64,000 nucleotides of DNA from Verticillium longisporum (GCA_019188255.1 JAETXT010000001.1:4278001-4342000), one strand, 5' to 3'. Positions 40,585-53,634 are shown, numbered from the stretch's first letter. Notes: a model not told the origin generated them from the letters alone. Made by a program: numbers and translations.

Positions 40585-43161
40585 TCAGACAGACTGGTTG
40601 GCAATTACTGACTCCCGCCAGTACCAAAGCCCCGCCCAGGTGGCTCCCGGTCCAACAAGGACCTGTCCTGCTACAACACTGACAGCAACCTCGATGGCTT
40701 CCAACGTTTTGATATACCCGAGGCGGCGTAAGTCCCAAATCGAGTACATTTTTGATGCAATAACGGCAGCCAGCCCAGCCATCAAGTCATACTTGTGCAA
40801 AGAATCGAAGTCCTCTCCCATGTTTGACAAGGGAATATCAGATACGGTGAGGTTCGTCGATGGCAGGAGCGTTCTGTTGACCCACGCACCTGAACTGTAA
40901 CAAGTAACACCTAGAGCTACCAGGTGTGCCGTGGCCTGGATACCAAAGGCAAAGCTGTATGTCGACTTGAGGGTCTGCAAGTCGCGCTTGGTGTATCGAT
41001 CCATATCAGGTCGGCTTCTGTCCTTGGTGGTAGAGCAGCTGTGCCACTGCCATCTCCTGAGACCCGAGGTAAACAGACTAGTCAACACGCTGAAAAGAAA
41101 TGGGGCGAATCGCAACAAGTCCACTCTTTTGGCCCTGAGGAGTGGAATTATGGCGAGGATTGAAGGCAGGATATAGCCCAGAGTAAGTGCCGGAACAAGG
41201 GATCCGGCAACTTCGAGGGGAACTGCACGTCCACTCGGCCTTTCGTTACTGCATATGGCGATCAGGACTGCATGCAACGGCGCAGTGAGGTTGATGCCTA
41301 TGAGTCCTATTGCCGCCGAGAAGAGTAATGGCATCGCGAGCGGCGTGGCTTGGTTGCCAATGCGATATCCCTCCACAGTGTAAATGAGGAGTGGCGAGAT
41401 AAACTGAGTCAAGGGATAGATGATACTCAGCGTCGAAAAAGCTTCAATGTTCAAGGTGGATGGAGTTGGTGCAGCCACAACGTTGTCGAGAGATCTGGTG
41501 ACGTTCTTCGGCCCCAAGCCCTGCAATTCGTCGAGGTCAACTCGCCATGCAGTAGACGTAACCAGAAGAGCAAGAGCCATAACGCCGATCATGATGCGAC
41601 GCCCGGTTGCTGAGGCCTTGTTGGGTACTGGTGCGGATTGCAACTCGTCGTTGAAGGGAATCGATCGCTCCCGATAAGGGACAGGAAGTGTCTTGATTAT
41701 GGTAGCCCCAAGATAGTTGGATGCTATGCGATTCAATAATGACTCGCTCCCGAAAACAGGTGAAACCCAGTCAAGGATGAGCCTCGATTGCAGAGGCTTC
41801 TCAAAAGCGAACAAGGCTTGCCTCTGGTGTGAGCTGCTGACGATCAACTCCGCCCGTTCGTGTCTGGCCGTCTGCATCTCATGTGAGACTTGAATGACTT
41901 CCTCGGTGGTAAGGCCTTTGAGGTCTCCGCCACGACCATCCCTCATGCGCACTAGTGCGTTGATGAGTTCTGCACACGATTCGATGGCCCCGTTTGCTCC
42001 TTGGCCACCGACAGGATTTGGCTATCAACTCTGTATCAGAACGAGAATTCGACGTTGGATCGATATTGGTGGACCTGGCGGTCCAAAAGCTGGAAATACA
42101 CAGAGATACGGGCTGGTCAGGCGTAGGAACGTACCTTGTGGGCTGAATCCCCGATCGTGATAATGCGTTTGTAGAACCATTTCTCGTAGACCACCTCGTG
42201 CAACGGGGTGAGTGTCGACGTTGACTTCGCCTCGTAAATTTAGCCGAAGGTGATGTTCTCCGTCACAGGCAGCGTACAGTGCAGCCTGACGAATTCTGCC
42301 TCATCTTCCCGTGAATATGGAGCAATGTCCTTTCCGTAATTAGGTCGCGGGAGCCTCTCGAACAAGAACCAGTACACCTTATTTTCTGGCCCCGACACGA
42401 CAAGCTGACTCATGCCCTGGCCGACAATGGTGTGTTGAGTACCATCGACCCAGCCGGGCACATTCTTCGCGATGCCGAAGCTGCATCTGTAGAAGCATGG
42501 CACTCGGGACGCTTCTGTATGATCGAAATAGCCTGGATCGAACTTGTTGGCGATGGAGGTCATGGAGTCCCTCACAGTGCTGTGAACACCATCTGCACCA
42601 ACAACCAGAGTGCCTCGAAACACTGTGCCATCAGCACATGTCACAGAGCCAGCACCCGAGGAAAGTTCAATGCTAGTAACACGCTTGTTGACCAGGACTC
42701 GGTCTTTGTGCTGGAGATTGCGGTACATGATTTCGGGAAGCTTCTGGCGATCGAAGAATAGGAATGGATAGCCGTGTCTTTGATGGGTAATCAGTTGAAA
42801 TTCGTTCGAGTAGGACACTATTGGCCAAGCAAAGGTGCAAAGAAACCTACCTCCGCTCTAGATGTGTTCGGACATCATTTAGTTGTGAAATAATCGTGCC
42901 GTCAGCACGTCGAGTGTAAAATGTCTCACAGCGAGTCTGGCCTTCAAAGTGGGCGTGGATGGGAGCGTACAACCCCAGTTGGTCGAGTATACGGAGGCCG
43001 TTGGGAAACATCCCGATGCTTGCGCCCACCTGTGGCGCGATGGCGGAGTGCGATTCGAGAATGAGGTAGTCCCATCCGTATTGCTCCAGCATGTTGGCTA
43101 GAGCTAGACCTGCAACACCTCCGCCAACTATTATGACTTTGAAATCATTCTTATCCAGCAT
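40585..43161 (-). pseudogene. FAD-dependent monooxygenase fused to a multi-TM domain, in-frame stop
   Basis: Exons on the minus strand: 43161-42851, 42777-42135 and 42021-40585, with introns of 73 and 113 bp, about 796 codons. The N-terminal half is a PaxM-like flavoprotein monooxygenase, the group that epoxidises prenyl chains in meroterpenoid pathways: [20 protein letters not shown] (FAD-binding Rossmann), LFFDRQKL, TLVVGADGVHSTVR (GD/DG motif), IITIGDSAHK and PNPVGGQGANGAIESCAEL. The C-terminal half has about eight hydrophobic segments (IMIGVMALALLVTSTAW, PLLFSAAIGLIGINL, TLGYILPSILAIIPLL). A TAA at 42240-42242, after ENITFG, breaks the otherwise continuous first domain. It lies at the edge of a RIPed block, and the change fits CAA to TAA. 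The product is either a recent pseudogene or a sequence error. Confidence 0.82.
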
Positions 43162-43500
43162 ATTGAGAGGATGACGTAAGAACGGGTGTTGAGTAGACTG
43201 AATGATGAAAAAATGAAACACTTGTAGGTGTGCTTGAGGACCTTTGTATATGCGATATGCTGCGTGCCGTATACTGGCCGGGGGGGTGGTATCCCGAAAG
43301 CCTCCCCACATATCTCGGTTGACTATCCTCATAGGGAAACTTGGATTTGTTCGCCCTCCGGTCCGATCTGAACAAGTCTAAGTAATGAATATTGGAAGTC
43401 GTTCTATTCCGCATCCGACTTCTACCTAATCGGAAGTACAGGGTCCATCGACGATATCAGTAGTAGCGATATCTAAAGTTCAAGAGATCGAGACCTTCAG
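43162..43500. other. Promoter of the FMO gene, edge of the RIPed block
   Basis: 340 bp of intermediate composition. No TATA box was seen. RIP-type composition begins near 43500. Confidence 0.45.
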
Positions 43501-43504
43501 CGTA

Positions 43505-43639
43505 TTTCATTAATAATATTAGTATTAAGAGGGCTTTACTACTTATATAAACCCCGATTTATTACTTTAACTATACTTAAGAGCTCTAAATAGATAGGGT
43601 TAGTAATATAAGACTTATAATAATTAATTAATACTATCT
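43505..43639 (-). repeat. Truncated inverted copia LTR
   Basis: The reverse complement matches the 3' part of the LTRs at 43640, 44839 and 52010 (AAGAGGGCTTTACTACTTATATAAACC). The match stops where the direct LTR begins at 43640, so one element inserted into an older LTR of opposite orientation. Confidence 0.7.
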
Positions 43640-44838
43640 CTATTAAACTAATATTAGGGATTGCCTAGGTTAGTAATTACTATATAGGACTTACTAATAA
43701 AGTAATTACTAGGGCTAGGATTTACTACTCCTAAGAGTATATTACTTATAGCTTATATAATCTATAAATTAAATAAATATATTTAATTTATATAAATAAT
43801 AGTAATTTAGAGAAATAGTATTAAGAATTATTATAAGCTTTATAGTATTAACCCTACCTATTTAGAGCTCTTAAGTATAGTTAAAGAAATAAATTAAAGA
43901 TTATATAAATAGTAAAGCCCTCTTTATATTAATTAATATTATATTTAATATAATATAGAATAGTTAAAGTTAAAGAAATTAAAATCGATCCTATAGATAA
44001 TAAATTCGCTATATATAAGCTTATCGGTTATATTTTATAAATAATTATAAAAGTATTATATATTTTAAATATTTTAAAATTCTTATAAAAGCTTAATAAT
44101 AGGGAAACCCTCTATTATATAATCTATAGGGGTACTATTTATTTTAAATATCTTAGGACTCTTATATTTAAGATTATTATTTAGGCTATATTATTAACTA
44201 TTAAATCTAATAAATAAAGTTCTATAGAATAGTAAATTAACTATAATAGAGCTTTAATAGAATAGTAATGATAAGCTCCTTAGATTATAAATATAGCTTT
44301 ATAATAGAGCTAGAGAATATTAAAAAGATATAATAGGAGTTCGATAATATTCTAGAAGAACTTAATATATTATACTAAATATAGAAGGTTAGGAAGAGTC
44401 TTAATATTAATTTTATTATTAATAGAATAGAATTATAATTCCCTAGATTATTAGAATTAATATCTATAGAGCTTAAGAACGTTTAGATCTTTAAAGTAAT
44501 AAGTATATATAGGATTATAAAAGGAGTTTGCTTCTTAGAAGTATTTATCGAAGACTTCTAGGGCTAGATTAAAGAGGACTTTAATTCTTATAATATAATA
44601 ATTATTCGAGTATTAAAGGTATATCTAATAGAATATAAAATCCCTCTTCTAGGAATTATAAATATTAAAATATTAAAGAGATTAATATTAATATTCTTAT
44701 AGGAAGAAATACTTAATATAATAGAGATAATTATTATTAATTAGGATTTAATATTCTAAGGAGTAGAGGAATAAAGAGATTAATAGGACGATAAATAGTA
44801 ATTTATAAAAACTATCTAATTATCTTAAATTTAAATCC
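43640..44838 (+). mobile_element. Truncated copia unit: LTR plus start of the internal region
   Basis: An LTR (43640-43950, TATTAAAC..GTTTAATA-type ends, originally TGTTAAAC..GTTTAACA) followed by about 890 bp of internal sequence. That sequence is repeated, with changes, after the LTR at 44839. The unit is cut off by the next LTR, giving a tandem LTR-gag-LTR-gag arrangement. Heavily RIPed. Confidence 0.75.
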
Positions 44839-45151
44839 TATTAAACTAATATTAAGGGATTACTTAGATTAGTAATTATTATATAGGATTTACTAATATA
44901 GGAATTACTAGGGCTAGGATTTATAGCTCTTAGGAATATATAATTTATAGCTTATATAATCGGTAAATTAGATAAGTATATCTAATTTATATAAGTAATA
45001 GTAATTTAGAGAAATAGAATTAATAATTATATTATAAGTCTTATATTACCTACCCTACTTATTTAGAGCTCTTAAGTATAATTAAAGTAATAAATCGGGG
45101 TTTATATAAATAGTAAAGCCCTCTTAATACTAATTAGTATTACGTTTAATA
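44839..45151 (+). repeat. 5' LTR of the copia element
   Basis: About 313 bp, beginning TATTAAAC and ending GTTTAATA, which are inverted terminal 8-mers after RIP of TG and CA. Confidence 0.78.
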
Positions 45152-48100
45152 TAATATAGAATAGCTAGAGCTAGAGAAGTTAGAATCGATCTTATAAATA
45201 GTAAATTTACTATATATAAGCTTATTAATTATACTTTATAAGTAATCGTAAGAGTACTATTTACTTTAAATATTTTAGGATTCTTATAAGAGCTTAATAA
45301 TAGAGAAACCCTCTATTATATAATCTATAGGAGTACTATCTATTTTAAGTATCTTAGAACTCCTATATCTAAGATTACTATCTAGGCTATATTATTAGCT
45401 ATTAATTTAATAAATAAAGCTTTATAGAATAATTAATTAGCTATAATAGAGCTTTAATAAAATTAATAATAATAAGCTCCTCGGATTATAATAATAGCTC
45501 TATAATAGAGCTAGAGAGTACTAAAAAGATATAATAGGAGTTTAATAGTATTCTAGAAGAACTTAGTATATTATACTTAATATAAAAGGTTAAGAAGGGT
45601 CTTAATATTAACTTTATTATTAATAGAATAGAATTATAATTCCCTAGATTATTAGATATAATATCTATAGATCTTAAGAGTATTTAAATCTTTAAAGTAA
45701 TAAGTATATATAGGACTATAAAGGGAGTTTACTTCTTAGAGGTATTTATCGAAGATTTCTAAAGCTAAATTAAAGAGGACTTTAACTCCTATAATATAAC
45801 GATTATTCGAGTATTAAAGGTATATCTAATAGAGTATAGGATCCCTCTTCTAGGAATAATAAATACTAAAACGTTAAAGAGATTAATATTAATATTCTTA
45901 TAGGAGGAAATACTTAATATAATAGAATCGATTATTATTAATTAGGATTTAATATTCTAAAGAATATAGGAATAGGGAGATTAATAGGACGATAAATAGT
46001 AATTTATAGGGAATATTTAATTATCTTAAATCCGAAAACTATAAATAGGGAGGATAGATCCCTAATAGCTCCTAATTCTAAAATTATTTAATTAATAGAA
46101 TAAATAATCTAATTAATAAAAGATTATACTTTAATTAAAAAGAAATAAGACTTTATTTCTAAATAATACTTAGAACTTATTAATTTAATATTATATTCTA
46201 TTATTATATAAATTAATAAATTTATTAATTAATAGAGCTATAATTAAATAATTTATATTACTTTAAAATAAAGAGAATAATTATTCTAAGGAGATCTATA
46301 ATATCCTTAATAATAAAATATATATCTTTATAGACGTTTATAAACTATTATAAATCTACTATATATAGCTCTATATACTCTTCTTAAATATATTTTTAAA
46401 GTATATATAAACTTTCTTCCTAGAATATATAAATTAGAATATAAAATTCTATTAAATATATTTAATAATTAAATAATAATTCGATTTAGAGATTAATAGA
46501 ATATAGTATTATATAAATTAGAGCTTAATAATATTTTACTCTATAAGAATAGAAGCTAATAATATAGGAAAGCTATAAATAGAAATTCTCTAAATCCTTC
46601 TAAATAGGCTTTAATAATACTAAAGAATACTTAGCTTTATATTTAAAGAAGAGATTTATCTTTATATAAATACTCTAAAAGTAGTTTAAAGTATCCTAGA
46701 GCTAAAGATTATATTAATAAAGTTAAAACGATCTTTTAATATATTATCTATATAGCTTAAGAGTATATTAAAGGTAGAAGAGAATATTAGAATATTTAAG
46801 TATTTCTATATCGATAAACGTTATAAGAGTAGATATTATTAAGCTAATAGAACGGGAGATCGTAGAGAATAGTTAATATATAGAATTAATAATTATTAAT
46901 TATCTAGAATTCGTAAATATTAAATATATTCTAAACTAGATTATAGATCGACGAAGTACTCTCTTAAGGAATAATAATATTCGAAAGAATAATAGAAATA
47001 TATATAGGAAATATATAGAGATTAATAGAAAGGATATTATTAATTTCTAATAATAATAGAACCTATTAAGAACTTAGAATTATATAATTTTATTTCTAAT
47101 AAGCTAGGAATAGACGATATTTTTAAATCTAATTCTAAGAGTAAATTAATAAATACTTATATTATATATTTCCTAGTAAATAAGTTATTCTAATATAGAA
47201 TTAAAGGGAGTAATCTAAAAGCTAAAATAATAGCTCTAATAAAATAGCTCTTTATTTAATATTAAATTAATAGTATTTCTATATAATATAGTATTATCCT
47301 TAATATAAATATAATATTAGTTTTAATAATAGGAGCTTTATAGATAAAGGCCCTAATAGCCTTAATATTAAGCTTAATAATTAATAAATAAGGAATAGGG
47401 GCTAGAATAAGATTTAAAATAGGAAACCCTATATTTATAATAGAGGAGATTACTATTCTAATATTAATTAGGAGAATTACGTTCTATATCTTCCTAATAA
47501 ATACCCTATTCCTACTCTATATTAAAGATATAGACGATCTCGGAGTCTATTTAGATAATACGTATAATAAGCTAGTAAAGCGTATTAAGGAGATCTAAGA
47601 ATATATACTTATCTTCTATAAATAGGGCTATTTATAGTTCTTCCTAGATATAAAGATCTATATTAGCTTTAGGATTATATATATAATAGGAATAGAGAGT
47701 AATAAAGTAGTATTTCTAATAGAAATAGAGCTCTAATATATTTATAAATAGTTCGATTACCTATCTATAGAGAAGCTATAGAATTTATTTTAAAGAATAG
47801 ATTATAATATAAATTAGGATACTCTAGAGCTAATAAACTACTTCTATTACTATTATTAGATTAAAGGGAAGTCTCTATAATATTTTAAATTTATTCTAAA
47901 ATTAAATATTAATTTTAATTACGAGATTTTCATTAATATTATATATTTAAACAGAAAGCTTCTTCTTTATATAATTAATATAAATATAGGATTCTAATCT
48001 ATAACTTTTATTCCTAATTTTATAATTTATATAATATAGGAAGCCTTTAAGAAATACTAATTAATTATTTATCTAGGGCCTCTAGATATTATAATTATTA

Positions 48101-50615
48101 ATATTAGAACGAACTTTACTTCTATAGAATTTAAAATAGAAGTATATTTCTTAAATATAATTTATTATTAAATCCCTATAAAGGCCTATTAATTAATTAA
48201 TAAAGTTAAGAGCTATTATAAGCTAATTTATAGAATATATAAGATCTTAAAGGCGGAATCTCGTAATATAAGCCTAGAATCGCTACTTTAAAGAATAATA
48301 AAAGTAATAAACGATATTATTAAGCTTAATAGATTAATATTTATATTATTTATATATAGAATAATACTTAGAATTACTATTAATATAGGATTTATTATAA
48401 ACTAGATATAATATATTAAAATAATTAATAAAGTAATAATAAAGTTTAAATAAATAATCGCTAAATAGAAAGTAAATAATATTTAGTAAATAATACTCTT
48501 AATATTTATAATAGATTAAATATTAAATAATTATTACTAAGATTATTAGAGCTAGGAAGCGATATTCTTATATTTAGAGAATAGGAGAAATAGATAAATC
48601 TTTATAAAATTATTTTAATTTCTAATATAATAATTATAATTAATATAATTAATAGCTTAATAGAGTTTAGAGGAATATATATTAAACTATATAATAGATT
48701 ATTAGATTAGGAGATTAGGGAGATAATAATAATTTCAACTTCAAAGACCTTAAAACTATTTATGTATTTAGAGCTAATTCTATTACGATAATATAAAAGA
48801 CCTAAGAAGTTAATAAGTGCTATAAATCTATTATAAACGGCTTTTATAGATTATAAAAGTAATATAATTAGGACTTTATAGATTAAAAACTAATTTATTA
48901 TTAAAAGGGAATAATAGGGTTACGATTTAACTATTTAATTATATAATAAAAATAGAGTAACGATTTTTAATAAGCTATTTAAATAATGTAATTAAGAGGA
49001 AATCGACTTACTCCTAATAGCTAGAATAATTATACTAATTAGGAGATCTATATTCCTAAATATTAAGATCTTTAGATATTACTTTATAAAAGAAATAAAA
49101 GGTCTCCCTTAAGCCCTATATAAGAAATTAAGATTAATAATTTAAGGGTATAATAATTAGGAGAAGATAATACTATTAATATAATTACTTATAATTATAT
49201 ATTATAGTTAATAGCTAATCTTAGTAATTATATTAATATTATAATAATATAATTATTAATTAATATTCTAGGATATTAATTAAGCTTATATTTAGAGTAT
49301 TATAGATCTATTATATAACGTTCTCTTATATATTCTTAAAGAGCTATAATATAAATACTTAGAAGGAATCGTTTTCTATATTATGAAGCTATTCTATAAT
49401 ATTATAGAATTAGATCTCTATTAGTTTATAATCTATTAATACTATTATAGAGAGCGCTTAAATATTATTCTAATATTCTACGATCTATATTTACTCCTAA
49501 TTAGAGCTAGAGAGAGCTTTAATCTAATCGGAATATAGATTAACGATACCCTTAACTTTAAAGAGCTTATATTTATATAAATAGAATAAATAGAGCTCGA
49601 AAGCGCTCATTTCTAATCGAAGCCTATTTCTATCTTTAATATAGATTCTAAAAATATCTTTAATAATTATATTATTAAAATCGGAATTAACGACTTTATA
49701 ATATAATAGAAAGGCTAAAATAATTACTTAGAATTAGTAATATTAAGGATAATAAGCTAAGAATAGTAATATATTACTTAGAGAGCTTATAATATTTATA
49801 TTACTTTAATGTATTAATTAGAAGTAGCTTTTAATTTCTCTATTATAATTTAAGCTAAGAACTTATAAAAGGACGATATTAAATAGCTTAATAAATATAT
49901 ATAATAGTAGATCGTTAATATAAACTATAAGCTAAATTATATATACTTCGATCTCTTAATAGCTTAGCTTTATATATTTATTAATAGCTCCTTTATTAAT
50001 AATAAAAACTTTAATTTATAGATCGGATTTATTATTCTCTTAAATAATAAACGTTCTAATAATTAAGAGAACGCTTTTATAATATATAATAATATCTTCT
50101 ATTAATAATATATTAAATATAAATAGATTATATATTTAATTTTAATTAGCGAAATCTATAATATAATTAATAGCTTTAATATAATTTATATCCTTAAATA
50201 GATGTTCTAGGAGATCTATAAACGCTTAAAATTACTACTCCTATAGATAATTATCTATATTAATAGCTACTCGCTCTATTAATACTTTATTTAATTAAAT
50301 ATAATAATAGAGAAATGCTTAATAATAGATCTTATAGTATTATAGTAAAGCTATAAAGAATATAAAGTTAATAAGATCTATTAAGTTACTAGAAGCGATA
50401 ACTTAATAGATTTAATAAGTAAGGGAATATTAAACTAAGTATTAAAAGCGCTAATAAACTTTAATAAAATTAGAATTAGAATTAAAGGATAAATTAAATA
50501 TTAAGAAAAGAATAATTAAAAAGTAAAAATAAATAATATTAGAAGTAATTGATAAAGCTTAAAAATAGGTACCCTAGGAATAATACAAAAATAAAATAAT
50601 AGCTTTAAAGAGTAG

Positions 50616-50649
50616 ATTAGGCCTCAGAGTCCGAGGACTCTAAGCCTAA
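50616..50649. repeat. Imperfect 34-bp palindrome
   Basis: ATTAGGCCTCAGAGTCC and GGACTCTAAGCCTAAT are arms of a near-perfect inverted repeat around CGA. It encodes the last residues and stop of the antisense ORF, so it may be coding coincidence, a hairpin near a 3' end, or both. Confidence 0.6.
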
Positions 50650-51246
50650 TTCCTTAGGAGAGTCCTATTATAGGTAATCGAAGAGCTATAGAATAATAGT
50701 ATGCTTAGCTACTTTATACTCTATATTACTAAAACTATTTAAATCTTTATTAAAATTATTACCCCCTTTAGCCTCCTCCTCTTTAGTAATCGATAATATT
50801 TTTTTAATAATAGTATACTATTTCTCTATATCCTATATCCCTTATTAATAGATCGTATAATTAGATAATTAAAGAAATATTAAAGAAAGGAGCTTATTAG
50901 TTTATTCTTCTTATCCTAGGCTTTTAAAAACTTTATAATAAGCTTAAAAGCGCTAATTAAGCTAAGATAATCATTATTAAAGCTATAAGTACTAGAAAAT
51001 AGAGATTATAGAAGTTTATATTTATTTATAAAAATACTTAGAAGTATACTTATAATATTAAAAGCCTTTAAATTTAAGATCGAAGTATATATTATTAATA
51101 TTTATTTTAGTTTATTTATTTATAAAATAAGACTTTAAATACTCTAAATAAGGGACTTTATAGATATTATTATAAATATATTCTAAACCCTAGATTAATA
51201 GCTTCTATAATTAATATTAACTAGCTTCTTATACTTCGTTATTCAT
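50616..51246 (-). pseudogene. Antisense ORF in the copia element between RNase H and 3' LTR
   Basis: On the strand opposite pol, one frame runs about 209 codons from an ATG near 51246 to a TAA at 50616-50618. It is interrupted almost only by TAA and TAG (CAA/CAG after RIP) and one TGA (CGA). Readable stretches include YLEYLKSYF, YFDLKFKGF, SITKEEEAKGGNNFNKDL, NIEYKVAKHTIIL and the acidic tail DSPKELGLESSDSEA. The sense frames here lack such structure. It looks like a helical, Gln-rich, acidic-tailed protein; no family recognised. Coordinates may be off by one base. Confidence 0.6.
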
Positions 51247-51307
51247 TTAGTAGGAGGGGTAATAAATATAAGGGCTTTATATTTAAGAGGCATTATCGAA
51301 GGCGAAA

Positions 51308-51333
51308 AAGAGAGAAAGAGAAAGAGAAAGAGA
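51308..51333 (+). repeat. Purine microsatellite (AGAAAG)n
   Basis: GAGAGAAAGAGAAAGAGAAAGAG within the copia 3' region. Confidence 0.7.
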
Positions 51334-52009
51334 ATAATAAAAAAGGGGATTTATTAATTATTGAAGCTCTAAATAGTAGATTAAGCTAATTAATCTATAA
51401 ATAAAGTATATAATATAGGGAAGAAGAAAGGTAAAAGGAATAAAATTATTATAAATCATTAATTAGATATATAGATCCTTAGAGTATAGTATTTATTAAA
51501 TTAACTTAATAGAATCTATTAATCTTATTTAAATAGTTTAGTTTTATTATTCTTATTAAAAGGCTAATAATAATTATTCTTCTACTTTTAATTAATAAAT
51601 TAGCGATTTAGATACTTTAAGAGCTTATATCTAGCTATTATAAGAGTACTATTTAATTAGCTATTTAGTTCCTTTATTAAAGGGCTTAAAGGCCTATTCT
51701 TATTATTCAATTATAATTTAATTTATTTCTTTAGGGAGCTATTAAATAGCTAATTTAACTAATCTATAGCGCTAGAGATTAGGGATTTAGTAATTATAGG
51801 AATAATAGTATTAAGCTACGTTTTTCCTTATTCTATCTATTATTCTTCTATTATTACTCGCTTATATTATTCATTTTATAGGTTAGGATAGTAGATCTAA
51901 TATACTAGAGACTAGGGATTATAGGCATATTAGAGTAGCTATTAGCTTAGGTAATAGAGCCTAATATTAGTCCCTAAAGTAATCCTATCTATAAAGAAAA
52001 GATAGCTAG

Positions 52010-52310
52010 TATTAAACTAATATTAGGGGATTACCTAGATTAGTAATTACTATATAGGATTTACTAACATAGTAATTACTAGGGCCTAGGATTTACTGCT
52101 CCTAGGAGTATATAATTTACGGCTTATATAATCTATAAATTAGATAGGTATAATTGATTTATATAGGTAGTAGTAAATTAGAGAGAAAGTATTAATTAAT
52201 TATTATAAGTCTTATATTACTAACCCTATCTATTTAGAGCTCCTAGGTATAGCTAAAATAATGAATCGGGGTTTATATAAGTAGTAAAGCCCTCTTAATA
52301 CTAATATTAT
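52010..52310 (+). repeat. 3' LTR of the copia element
   Basis: About 300 bp, matching the LTRs at 43640 and 44839 but retaining more CA and TG (ACTAACATAG, ACTGCTCC, AATGAATCGG), so it is the least RIPed of the three. Confidence 0.75.
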
Positions 52311-53536
52311 ATTTATATTAAAGATAATACTATATTAAGTAGAAAGTACTATTAATCTAATATTAAATAAAGAGCTATTCTATTAGAGCTATTATTTTAA
52401 GCTTTAAGCTATTCCCTTAACTTCTATATTAAAACGATTTATTTACTAGGAAGTATATAACATAGGCATTTATTAGTTTATTCTCTAGATTAATCCTATA
52501 AGTATTATTTACTCCTAGCTCTTTAGAAATAGGATTATTTAATTCCGAATTCTTAGAAGGTTCTATTAATATTAGAAACTATTAATATCCCTTCTATTAA
52601 TCTCTATATACTTCCTATATATATTTCTATTATTCCTTTAATTATTATTATTCTTTAAAAGAATATTATATTAATCTATAATTTAGTTTTAAATATATTT
52701 AATATTTATATATTCTACTTTATTAATAATTATTAATTCTATATATTAGCTATTCTCTTCGATCTCCTTTTCTATTAATTTAATAATATCTACTTTAATA
52801 GTATCTATTAATATAGAAGTACTTAAACGTTTTAATATTCTCTTCTAATCTTAATTTACTTTTCAGCTATATAGATAGAATATTAAAAGATCGTTTTAGT
52901 TTTATTAATATAATCTTTAGCTTTAAAATACTTTAAATTACCTTTAAAGTATTTATATAGAAGTATATTTCCTCTTTAAATATAAAGCTAAGTATTCTCT
53001 AATATTATTAAAGTTTATTTAGATAGATTTAAAGGATTCTATTTATAGCTTACTTATATTATTAACTTCTATTATTATAGAGTAAAACGTTATTAAGCTT
53101 TAATCTATATAATACTATATTCTATTAATCTCTTAATCGAATTATGATTTAACTATTAAATATATTTATTAGAATTATATATTTTAATTTTTATATTCTA
53201 AGAAGAAAGCTTATATATATTCTAAAAATATATTTAGGAAGAATATATAGAATTATATATATTAGATTTATAGTAATTCGTAAACGTCTATAAATATCTT
53301 TATTTTATTATTAAGGATATTATAGATCTCCTTAGAATAATTATTCTCTTTATTCTATAATAATATAAATTATTTAATTAGAGATCTATTAATTAATAAA
53401 TTAATTAATTTATATAATAATAGAATATAATATTAGAATAATATATTTTAAATAATATTTAAAAGTAAAATCTTATTTCTTTATAATTAAAGTATAATCT
53501 CTTATTAATTAGATTATCTATTCTATTAATTAAATA
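52300..53536 (-). mobile_element. Inverted copia fragment
   Basis: The reverse complement matches internal copia sequence 46090-47320 over about 1.2 kb, for example TAATCTCTTATTAATTAGATTATC near 53496 against GATAATC-type sequence near 46110. With the direct copy it forms a long inverted repeat with 5 kb between the arms. It ends exactly where family B copy 2 is inserted. Confidence 0.72.
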
Positions 53537-53634
53537 ACGTAATCCACAAGCGAGTGGTTCACCCAAGCGAGTGGTTCACTTCGCCCGGGCCCACGACCTA
53601 CACCTGAATTCTACAGATTCCACCTCCGCCCGCG

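Larger units (their letters stand above)
44839..52310 (+). mobile_element. Ty1/copia LTR retrotransposon, RIP-degraded
   Basis: The 5' LTR is 44839-45151 and the 3' LTR 52010 to about 52310; the span is about 7.5 kb. Plus-strand translation with stops ignored gives the copia order. A gag region follows the LTR, and integrase lies near 48060-48250 (a TNFTS..F motif, then IPIKAY..INKVKSYY..YRIYKIL). Reverse transcriptase is at about 48800-49700 and RNase H at about 49900-50500. A purine-rich AAAGAAAAGATAG precedes the 3' LTR. The left half is fully RIPed; the right third keeps scattered CA and TG. Confidence 0.82.

Noticed and set aside
48690..50650. A separate insertion inside the copia element, suggested by less RIPed composition
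   Set aside because: Plus-strand translation continues from integrase into reverse transcriptase and RNase H without a break, so it is the same element.
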